Assembly (NCBI GenBank): GCA_012931725.1
Contig: CM022944.1
Location: forward strand, 108,801,366 to 108,865,365
Direction: 5' to 3'
Source: Litsea cubeba
Taxonomy: Eukaryota; Streptophyta; Magnoliopsida; Laurales; Lauraceae
DNA: 64,000 bases
Under the pieces are notes generated by a model. It was not told where the DNA came from, did no database searches, and saw only the letters and a list, made by a program, of their open reading frames with translations. Positions within the stretch are counted from its first letter, which is position 1. Each line of letters opens with the position of its first letter. The position numbers and the translations under genes were made by a program. Shown in pieces: positions 48,251 through 57,700 of this stretch.

Positions 48251-48672
48251 TCTAAAGGTACAAATGAGAGCAGCCCATTTATTAAAATGGGCTCAAGCAC
48301 ATACAGCCCGACTTAGGTCCATTGAGAACCCTACCTTGGCAAAAAATATAGATAGTTGTCCATAAAATAAAAAATATATCATTGTAAATAGTCAAGAGAG
48401 TGTGATCCACCGATGCCGATACGTCAATGCTGGAGAGATTCCGAGGATGGGAGAAGACTTGAAGTCGAAGAGAGGTGGGTCTAGTTGGAGAAGACACAAA
48501 GTCCTGAGGCCCCTTAAGGGCTTTTTTCCATGATCTGGTGGGCGGTCGAAGTCGAAGAGAAGAGAGTTTGGTAGGATAAGACTTGGAAGTCCTAAGGCCC
48601 CTTATGAGCCTTTTCCAGATCTGGTGGGGGTTTCAGGCCCCACTAGCTAATACGTGGGTCCGCCCCTGCTTG
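48251..48672. repeat. Degenerate tandem block ending in a GGCGGA-family end
   Basis: A unit of about 95 bp (gaagtcgaagagagg...aagtcct.aggcccctta) occurs twice with changes. The block ends gtgggtccgcccctgc, like the right ends of the other GGCGGA-family elements. The left end is not found. Confidence 0.45.
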
Positions 48673-48961
48673 TCATCATCATCATTATCATCAAAGCATT
48701 GTGCCAATTATGATGGGGTTAGCTATACGAATTATGTTTCTCCATTCTGATATATTTTGGACCAAATCCTTAGATAAGTTATACTCCTTCAGATCTATTT
48801 TTACTGCCTCCATTCACGTCCTTTCTGGCCCACCCCTTCTCCCTGGTGGGCTATCAACTTTCATAGTCAAACTTTTTCTTACTAGCGTTGTTGTCGGCCT
48901 ACGTTGGACATACCTGAACCATCTCAAACGGGTTTGTCTAATTTTATCCCATATTATTGTG

Positions 48962-50074
48962 AGTGGCGGAGGGAGGGGGGTTCGAGGAGGGGCAATTAAC
49001 TCTCTCTCCTTTCCTTCTATACAAGATGAAAAAAACATTGGGTATGTATATTCCTAATTTTTTCCCTCCTCATTTTTAATTTTTATTCATAAGAGAGGGA
49101 CAAATTCTCAAATATTAGTAGCATTTTCATCATTTTCTTCTCTCCAAACGATATAATGAACTCAACATATCTATCCCTTAATTCTTTTCATCAAACCCGA
49201 ATCAAGAAAAAAGAACTCTACCATTGAGCCCCTTTTAATGAAAACTCAATTGAGAAATGAACATCCTCTAATGGGGCTTTCCAAGTTTTATAAGCTAGTC
49301 CCACCTTAAAATTATGTTTATAACTATTAACATATTAATATATAAAATTAATAATATAAACCGTATTAATCATTCAATTGACTAGATGCTCAATTTTATG
49401 ATAGGAACAAACTCCAATGGAGTAAATTTTAGAGATATCCTAAGATGGAATCCTCTTCTGATCCCAAATTGGATTTTGTGAGGGTATTCAATGCATCCAA
49501 CTAAGAAAAAAAGAAATAAGCCATGAATTTTGATCCTTTAGGGTTTCCAATCATGAAAATTTCTAATGCTCTCGAGTGGGCCCATTAAGAAAAATGAAAA
49601 CATTCCATACTTAAGAAAAATAAAAATCCCATAAAAATACCCATTTTTTATGAAAAATTTATCTTTGAAATGACTTGGGCCCAACACTAGATATATCTAT
49701 ACAAAATCTTCATAATATTTTTTTCAAGTATTTTAAAAGTTGTCACTCACAATGGGTTATTTGAGTGAAACCTAATGAGGAATATACATTACATAAGGAG
49801 GCTATTTTGTTATTGATTTAGACTCTTAATGAGTGGGCCCACCGAGTGGTCTCTTGATCCGGTGGTGCTCTTATATAATTTGGATTTTTTTCTTTACTTT
49901 TTTCACCTTGTGTGTATAGTGTAAGTTACCTTGAAATCGTTAGCGGGCCATGAAATAAATGCCCTCTTTGAGAAATTTCACTCAAATGTAATTTAGGGTC
50001 CGTCAAATTTTCTTTTCTTTGTCATCATTGACTAACACTTGCCCCCTTTGAAAGAAAGTCTCGGCTCCGCCACT
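48962..50074. mobile_element. hAT-like element (1.1 kb) inserted in the RTE LINE
   Basis: The ends agtggcggagggagg and, inverted, agtggcggagccgag match the GGCGGA family. The LINE is collinear across it. The TSD is imperfect: attgt is shared on both sides with slippage. AT-rich interior without coding content. Confidence 0.65.
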
Positions 50075-50274
50075 AATTGTTGCTACCCCTAAATGCCCTC
50101 GAATGCATTCATTTCTAACTTTAATCCTTCGGTAGCGTTTGGTTCGCTGTAATGAGGGTCAGAATGGAATGATCATTCCAACGGAATGATGATTACGGCG
50201 TTTGATTCGCAAAAAAGTTACGGAATGACCATTACCTTCGGAATCCCCATTCCCTGGCCAGTTTGGCACTTTAT

Positions 50275-50550
50275 TCTTAAAATCAAATGGAGTGAAGTGA
50301 AATAAAAAGTATGAATAAAATATGTAGTGGGTAATGATGATATTTTATTTTAAGTTGTTTGGGATGGAATATTGTTGACTTTTGGTATGGGAAATGAAGT
50401 TTTTTTTTTTAATCTTTTAGTGAGTAATTATAATTGTTTTTTGACTTTTTGTTGGAAAAGATGGAGGGAATTATGGTAAAAAAATGCTTTTGATGTAATA
50501 TTTCACTTGACTTTACTCCACTTGACTTTACAAGTGGGTGAACTAAACTA
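50275..50550. mobile_element. MITE, family copy 3 (relative of 27424-27687)
   Basis: Shares aatgatgatattttatttt, ttgacttttggta and acttgactttactccacttg phrases in the same order as copy 1. Borders approximate. Confidence 0.55.
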
Positions 50551-50731
50551 GCCGTCGAATGGCCATTCCACTAGGGAGGCAGAGGAATGGCCATTCCATT
50601 CTTTTATAACTTTTATTGAGACCAAATGCCTTTCATCACAGAAAATGGAACCAAGTCCGCCTATCCTCTGTTTACTGTAGAAAACGGAATCAAGTCTGCC
50701 TATCCTTCTCCGTTTTTCTTCCGGCAATCAG

Positions 50732-51118
50732 GTGGTCGTCTCCGTCTGGAAATCCCAGCTCCCGAACATCCGATGCCGGATTCAGAACGCGGATCTGGAT
50801 GCGGTTTTCCCACCGGTGAACCCCTGTAGGATGCCGTCTCCGATGCTGGGGGCGACGAGACCGGGTCTGTCGCTGGTGGACGGAGGGGAGGTGACGGTGA
50901 GGGAGCACAGAGAGGGGTTTGCTTCGCAAGTGAAGGTGAAGGGGAAGGAGAAGGGGGTGTCGGTTTTCGTGATGCTCCCGTTGGATAGCGTGACGACGGG
51001 GAACGAGGAAGAAGGCGATGAACACGAGCTTACAGGCGCTGAGGAGCACGGGGGTGGAGGGGGTGATGGACTGATGGTGGACGTGTGGTGAGGATTGGTG
51101 GAGAGGGTGGGGCCTGGG
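50732..51118 (+). pseudogene. Beta-amylase N-terminal fragment (pseudogene)
   Basis: Beta-amylase (glycosyl hydrolase 14) releases maltose from starch, in plants mostly in plastids. The frame from 50732 reads a linker (MPSPMLGATRP...), then KGVSVFVMLPLDSV, the family's conserved first barrel strand. A frameshift near 51002-51006 moves to RKKAMNTSLQALRSTGVEGVM. An 8-bp disruption follows, then VDVW, an in-frame TGA where the second W of VDVWWG should be, and GLVERVGPG. Similarity stops near 51118; the rest of the barrel and the catalytic glutamates are absent. GC content is far above the surroundings, as expected for a transduplicated exon. The start codon is not authentic; 50732 is simply where the frame opens. 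Confidence 0.85.
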
Positions 51119-51490
51119 CACTACCCTTCTGATTTTTTATTTCTGATTTTGTCTCTCTACAACAGGAATAGGAAACAGAGCCCAGAACCTTTGCAACACA
51201 AGATCCGGACATGAGATCTGGAGGCGTGTCCAGATCCAGACACGATTTCTGGGCACTGCCCTTCTTATTTCTGATTTCTGGAGGCTTGTTCTCTACAACA
51301 CGAGATCCTGACTCTAGTGGCCCAACTCCGATCGTGATCGTCTGCCAAATCCAGTGGCCCACCTCTGATCGTGCAACATGAGATCATCTGATCTTCTGCC
51401 AAATCCAGTGGCCCACCTCCGACCGTAACATTCTGATCTTCCTCAATCAATCTGGGAGGGGGGGAGGAGGAGGAGGGTATTTTGGTCAAT
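51119..51490. repeat. Degenerate tandem repeats beside the beta-amylase fragment
   Basis: Two copies of 'cttctgatt...tctctacaaca' and three of 'ccaaatccagtggcccacct' in GC-rich DNA. Part of the same insertion; non-coding. Confidence 0.6.
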
Positions 51491-51913
51491 TTTATGTAAA
51501 ATTTATTCCATTCCGACCATCATTCCAGCATACCAAACGCAAGAACATGAATAAGAATTACATTACTGGATTGATTCTTCCGTACAACTAAACGTTGAAA
51601 TGGAAATGACGGTTCCTACCTGATTCCATTCCAAATTCATTCCACTCTCCATTCCATTCATACATAAAACCATTCCATCGAACCAAACACTATCTTAGTT
51701 TTATCACACATGCACTTCAACATTCCAATTGCTATCTTATAAAATTACTCTTTCAATCTTGTTAGTATTTGTCGGTCACAAAACACTCCAAAAGCAAATC
51801 TCTACTTCAACCATCTCGCTTTAATTTTATGTTTGGCATCTTCATCAATCTCCCCATTTTTACTAATTATAGAACCAATGTAACAAAAATAATTTCTTTG
51901 TGATATCTCATGG

Positions 51914-52693
51914 TGAGGGTTTAGGGTTCGAGATCTCTAGATTGGTCCACTCAATCAATCAAACCAAAAGTGTGCAAAAAATAATAATCTACGCAGCGGA
52001 AATAAAATCACAAGCACACACCACAAGGACACCAAATTTAAGGTGGAAAACCCAAACCGGGTAAAAAACTACCGATCCGAACTGGATCTAATCAAACACT
52101 ATGAATCTCGCAATTACAAAAAACTCAGATTTCTTCCCTAGATATCCCCTATCTAAAGACTGAAGTTACCTTGTGTCGCATCACGCTTCAACGACATCAC
52201 ACCGTTGATTGCAACGGATCCAGTACTTGACTCCTCAAATCTTCTACGCAAGAGATGATCTTCTACAATGAATGCAGAAGAAACTTGCTCTCTAGAGTAC
52301 TTGGCAGCCACAACTCTTCAAAAACCTCTAGAGAAAATTTCTCTCAATTAAATCACTAATTTAGAACTGGAGAGATGATTTCTTGTCCCTTGGGTTGTGA
52401 GAAACACCCAATATATAGCCCCAAATTCGTGCTTAAGACTCCTTGTAATTATCCACTTAGAATAAGAGTCCATCTTAAATTTTCTCTCAGAGTCCGGAAC
52501 CAACTGGGCTCAATTCGCCGTTCTCGCTATAGCGAGAAGGAGTCTCGCTATAGCGAGACCACTTATTGCCTCAACGATTTCCTGCATCTTGACAAGACTG
52601 GACTGACGTGACTTCCTCCTTATAATTTGAGACTGGCGAGACTTTCACCTTACAACCACTTTTGTTGACTTTCTTACCTTTTATATTCTAACA
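51914..52693 (+). mobile_element. Solo LTR (780 bp) with 5-bp TSD CATGG
   Basis: It starts TGAGGGTTTAGG and ends TATTCTAACA (TG...CA). CATGG is duplicated at 51909-51913 and 52694-52698. Inside is the 'gcagcggaaataaaatcac' to 'aggtggaaaaccc' stretch common in plant Copia-type LTRs. The host LINE is collinear across it. No second LTR, so it arose by LTR-LTR recombination. Confidence 0.85.
52521..52559. repeat. Two adjacent 18-bp perfect palindromes
   Basis: ttctcgctatagcgagaa (52521-52538) and gtctcgctatagcgagac (52542-52559) share a 16-bp core and are three bases apart, inside the solo LTR. Confidence 0.9.
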
Positions 52694-53595
52694 CATGGTC
52701 TTCAATTCTCACAATAATTTTAGCTTTTTTTATATGCCCACTGAAGTTACAATTCATATATTGTCTTTTTACGGCTTATTTTAAAGCCTTTGGGTTTTAA
52801 AGTTTCCTGTCAACTCTCGAGTTTTGCATTCACACAATCTCTTGATTAATCTACCAACACTATATCATTTGCAAATAACATAGACCAATGCACCTCTTCT
52901 TTAATATGAGCAGTTAACTCATTCATAATCACCTAAGTCACTGGAAATCACTTGTCACTCCATAAGTAGATCTCACCCTCGTTATTGTTCTTTTATACAT
53001 GTTTTTAGTAATATCAATATAACCTCTTGGAATATTCATTTATTTAAAACTCACCCAATTAAATGTCTAGGTACTCTATCGTAGGTTTTTTCTAGATCGA
53101 TGAAGATGATCATATATGTAGGTTTTTCCTCTTTGTTTAATATTTTTTCATTAATTGTCCAAGTGAGAAAATAACTTCTATCATTGACCTCCCTTAAAAA
53201 AAACTAAATTGATTTTCAAATATCCTGGAAAGGAAATAAAAAAAATATAGGGCGTAAGCATATACGAAATGATACTAGTCCAAGAAAATACAAAGAGTCA
53301 GGAAACTACAGGAGATAGATTCTAAGGTTTTGTTTCCCATATCAATCATCAGATTATTTTAAAAAAATTAGGATGGCTAGTATTTTACATAGGATACAGA
53401 TACCTATTTATCTCCCTAACAGTGCGTGCCCACATCGTTCCAAAATGAATTAGAGGTTTAGGAGATAAAAGAAAATATATATACATTTGGAGATTTCGCT
53501 ATTTGGTTCAGCAGAGCCTCACTTTAGAGGTATGAATGAAACATCATACCATTTGTGGATTAAATAACGACTACATCTCATATGTTACATCTATT

Positions 53596-53753
53596 GGGGG
53601 GGGGGGGGGGGGGGGTTGGGTTGGTACGGGGTTTGAATCCATGACATGTTGGTACGAGGAACACAACCCACAAGGTTGGTGGTGGATGGGTGTGGGGTTG
53701 AATCCATGACATGTTGGTACGAGGAACACAACCCACAAGGTTGGTGGTGGATG
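53596..53753. repeat. G homopolymer followed by a 65-bp tandem duplication
   Basis: About 20 G (53596-53615) precede two nearly identical 65-bp units; 'gaatccatgacatgttggta' starts at 53635 and again at 53700. The minus-strand proline-rich frame across it is an artefact. Confidence 0.8.
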
Positions 53754-54785
53754 CTTTTCAAGATTTCCTTGGCGAATAGGACGGTGTTTAGTTGTTAAAA
53801 TATTCCAACAGTGCGAATTCTTACCTGTTTGGCTAAGACTGCGAGATGTTATTGGTGGAGATGACAAGGAGGCTCGTGAAGTTATGCTGGAGAATATAGA
53901 TATCTTTAGTGGATTAGAACAGCAAAGATGAAGACATGGAGTTTGTCTTGAAGAAGGTATGTCCCATGGATTGTTTGAACACATGATGGATGTAAATCAG
54001 CTAGTGCTTTTCAAACTACTCTTGACGAGTAGCGCAGTAGTAAGAATGTGACTCCCCTGTAATTAATGGAGAATGAGCTGGACTTTGGCCAATACAAATC
54101 AAGACTCTTCTCGAAGCCGCGCCCGTGTGCCCCCCCACCCCACCCCCGACCCCCACCCCCACCCCTACATAAAGCACCAGAAAGTTTGCTTCTTAATCAG
54201 TTGAATGTAAGTTCAAACTATCCCAAGACACATTAGAAAATTTGAGGGAAGCAGAGCACAATGCTTGTACGGAGTCCCAACAGTAATTACATTTTCTTGA
54301 TTATTTAAAAAACCACAACATTCCAAATATATATATGATGGTCGGTAGTATAGCAAGTTACTACTGACTGCCTGTAATTTCCCAAATTCAATCATGGATA
54401 ACAACCTAAATGCAAAGACAACTAATTATCTTACACATCACTAAACAACCATACTAATTATGCAATGACTAAGCTAAAGAAAAATCGAAAAGTGAAGCAC
54501 ATATAATAAGTTGGGACTCGCATCATGCCAAGTTAGGTCCCATATGCTAGGTGTGTACCACAGGCTGAGATAGATCCCACATAGCAAGATAAGACTCCAT
54601 GCGCCATGAGTAGGCCAAACAGCAGAATTTTATGAACCAGTAAGCTAAATTTTACAGAACCAGAAACCAATGAAAGCTTTTAAGTTGAAGGTGAAATGCT
54701 TACTGGAAAAATAAAAGCTTCAGTTAACCTTTACATGAAATTGAAAGGGGTAGAGTATCAGGAATTGTAGAGAAAATAGTATTGC
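53754..54785. other. IST1 downstream region
   Basis: C-rich low-complexity tract at 54128-54168. The 3'UTR of the minus-strand IST1-like gene should occupy the part nearest 54785. No other gene seen. Confidence 0.45.
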
Positions 54786-57700
54786 CTATAGTGAGCGCTG
54801 ATTTGTTCGGAGTGCCTTAAATTGTGCAGCTAAGGTGTCATAGTCTGGAAGCTTTGGGTGAACGTGGCTGGGATTTTTAAGTGAACCCTCTCTTGAAGTT
54901 GAGTTCCCACCAACACCCAATGGTTTCGACATTCCAGAACTACCTGAAACGACACTCTTGGGGAGAGTCTTAGACCGATTTTCAACTGCTAAATTTTCTG
55001 TCGACTTGCTACTTTCCTTGCAAGCTGAATTTCTAGTCTGAGGATGAGGCTCAGGTGGTTGCTCAAGTAATGTATTAGGCTGAAATGAAATAGAATTCAC
55101 TAGACTTCTGGAATTAACAGCTGGGGATAGAGTCGTAGGAAGAGATTCTACTGCTGAAGAATAAGAATTCTCTTGAGAGGGCCTGCTTTGAGCACCCAAA
55201 ACAGAACTATTTGGCATCTCTGTGTTAGACTTTGAACGAGAATTCTTTGACCTCCAAGAAAGCAAGACTCCTTGATGGCTACCAACATTTTGAAATTGCG
55301 ATAAGTCACCTTCATTAGCACCACCTAATCTGAAGGGGCATTTGAGATTGCGCTTGATCCCTTGTTAACTTTTATGGGTGATGCCTGATTAAATGGCCTT
55401 TGATTGCGAGTGCCGAGACTTGCGGTGCTCTTGTCTGAGACGAAAATGGTTTGTTTTCTGAGAGATACTGAGAGGTTCATCCATACCTTCATACTTCGAC
55501 GTGGATGAAGCATTAGCGGAATGAGCCCTTATGTATGCTTTCTGACTAGAAGCCTTATTTCTGAGGCCACCTGTCAATTTTCTGAAGTGCAACATGCTCC
55601 CATTTCCATCACTTAAATAATTTGAGAATTCTGAACTTCCTGCAGTGGAAGGTGATTGTGATGCCATGTAATTGTTAGTTTCAGCTTCCTTGGCAGATGT
55701 AGTTCTTGAAGAATGCAGATCATCCTCTTCTTCAGACATTGAACTGTAAGATGATTCCATATCTAAATCATTTGATTTTCCTGGAGACTTAACAAGTCTA
55801 CCAGTTCCCTGTCTGTCAGGTGTATAACCTGCACCATATCTTTTCCAAGAGTTATCCAAAACATGCAGTTCAGCATCTGAAGAGGCATGTGACCAAGTGT
55901 TTCTTCCCACTTCTTCAGCTTTCTCTTTCTCACAAAAAGCAGATTTAGCTAGGCCATGACCCATCCGAGCCGATGCTGGACTTCTAGTGGAGACATTTTT
56001 CTCATGAGATAAACTGTGAGACATGGTTTTTTCTCTGAAATTACAATTCTCCTGTTCACTATCAGAAGTCAGACCCTCCAACTCATCAAATCTCTTAGGC
56101 AACAGATCATCAGATTGTGATGAGACTCTAGTTTTAGCAATCATTTCAGAAGACTCAAATGAGTTGGCTTGAGAAAATCGATCCAAATTTTGGATATTGT
56201 TCACTGCTGTCTCTTCATCAGTGGAAATCACACTGGCCTGAGAGTACGTGGACATACTAGACCTCCTAATACTAGCATGACCATCATACCTACTTTCAGC
56301 TGCTCCCAACCACCGATCTTGCTTCATTTCATTGTTCTGCCAACTGTGTGTCTTTGACTTCAACCTGATAGAATCTCTTGGTGAAACATCTTCCTTCTTT
56401 CCAGAATGCTGAACATGTTCACCAATCGACTTTGAGCTGGTTGATCTTCTAGTTACCTCATTAGTTGAACCATGAAAAGATGATAAATGTGATTCAGTGG
56501 AAGATTGTCTTTTAACATATCCATGGCTTGAGAGTTCAGCTGCAGCCCTCGCAGCTACACTTGCCATTTCTGCACATGCAGCAGCTGCCTGTGCTGCAGA
56601 AGCTGCATCCTCGAATTCCATATTCCAGTTTTTCTTTTTCAGAGAAGCATTTCCATGCTTCGAAAATGAATATCTGAATTCCTCCGCTTCAGATTTTCTT
56701 TCTGTTAAAACAAGCTACAACCCATGAGATCTTGAATGCAAATAGACTAATGATGTTATAAAATGAACTGTTACTTGGACAAATGGAAAATCTGGTCACA
56801 AAAGAGATCAATTATGCATTTGATAATTAATAGTATTAATGAGCTTTGAGTTTGTAGCATAAAGTCTGAACATGTAGGGAAGATGGTTCAGATGACCTCA
56901 CTCAGATGGACAATGTCCTGAAACTAACACAGATTCAAAAATCCAAGCCACCCTGTATTTTGCTTTTTTCTTAGTTTGCATTTACTTTCATTATTTGTTC
57001 CTTAACCTTATACGAATAGGCCATCAATTAAAAGGGTTAGGAATTCTTTGTCCATACACAGTGTATGTGCATCATACCATCAGTCCGGAACACCAAACAA
57101 GGGGTGCCATTTGTAAATGCTCCAGACCCAGAGATACTACACATAAAATCCTGTTTCAATGATCATATAATTCAAGAATAGAAGTTATAAAAATACCTTT
57201 AATGCTTGAAGTTCTTGACTCAGGATGAGAAGCCATAGGCATAGAAAAGGTTGGGGAGTTTTTGTTCGAAGATGAAAAGGATCGGGAACTTGGTGGTGAT
57301 TTAACACCATTATCAAAGGATTTTGCAGAAGGTTCATGCTTCTGGCTAGGAGGAGGTCCAAACCGGTCATCGGGAGATTCCATACGGAACTTATTGCCAC
57401 TTGTAAAGTCATGTGGCCCATTCTGCATATGAACTAATCACAAATCAGACGAATGCAGCTCCTTGCAAACGTTAGAATCTAAGTTCAAAATTATTTTACC
57501 AGCAAATCCTCAGGAGGCTTCAAAAGTTGCTCTTTGGATGCTGCAGGCTCCCATTTGACGTTTTGTTCTTGGGCAATCATACTCAAGATCTTGATTTTTG
57601 TCTCAGCATCAGGTGTCCTGGAAGACAGCTTCTCAATTACCTGGACAGAAAAATGTAAAACCACAATTAAATAACAGATGAGTAGCAATCAATCTCCAAG

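Larger units (their letters stand above)
50131..51694. mobile_element. TIR element carrying a captured gene fragment (Pack-type)
   Basis: Continuity of the host RTE LINE (ACT AAG / AAG GAT codons) fixes the borders. The ends ggtagcgtttggttcg and, inverted, gatagtgtttggttcg form a TIR, followed on both sides by 'ggaatgg' words. A second, inner pair of 'gcgtttg' ends (about 50199 and 51552) suggests nesting. It contains a MITE (50275-50550) and a GC-rich beta-amylase fragment. No clear TSD; superfamily unresolved (PIF/Harbinger or hAT). Confidence 0.65.
48673..53225 (-). mobile_element. RTE-type LINE opened by three later insertions
   Basis: The LINE is in four pieces: 48673-48961, 50075-50130, 51695-51913 and 52694-53225. 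On the minus strand, from 53225 down, I read GRSMIEVIF, then FIDLEKTYDRVP (RT), then MNELTAHIKEEVHWSMLFANDIVL (RT catalytic region, decayed), then IGSIISKNGEIDEDA, FGVFCDRQ, MLKCMCDKTK, KD...RNE in another frame, and finally the RTE tail with TGATGA repeats. Many stops and shifts make it old and inactive. It lacks the 5' endonuclease half. Confidence 0.85.

Noticed and set aside
50690..51121. 143-codon His/Arg-rich minus-strand frame
   Set aside because: Shadow of the GC-rich beta-amylase fragment on the other strand.
55339..55428. A 90-bp intron (donor AA|GTCTCG, acceptor TTCAG) that would also bypass the IST1 stops
   Set aside because: Weak donor and no U-rich tract. The shifted frame in this stretch reads as typical IST1 tail sequence, so paired indels explain it better.
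55325..55513. Separate 62-codon minus-strand frame in the IST1 last exon
   Set aside because: It is the middle of the IST1 tail read between two compensating indels, not its own gene.
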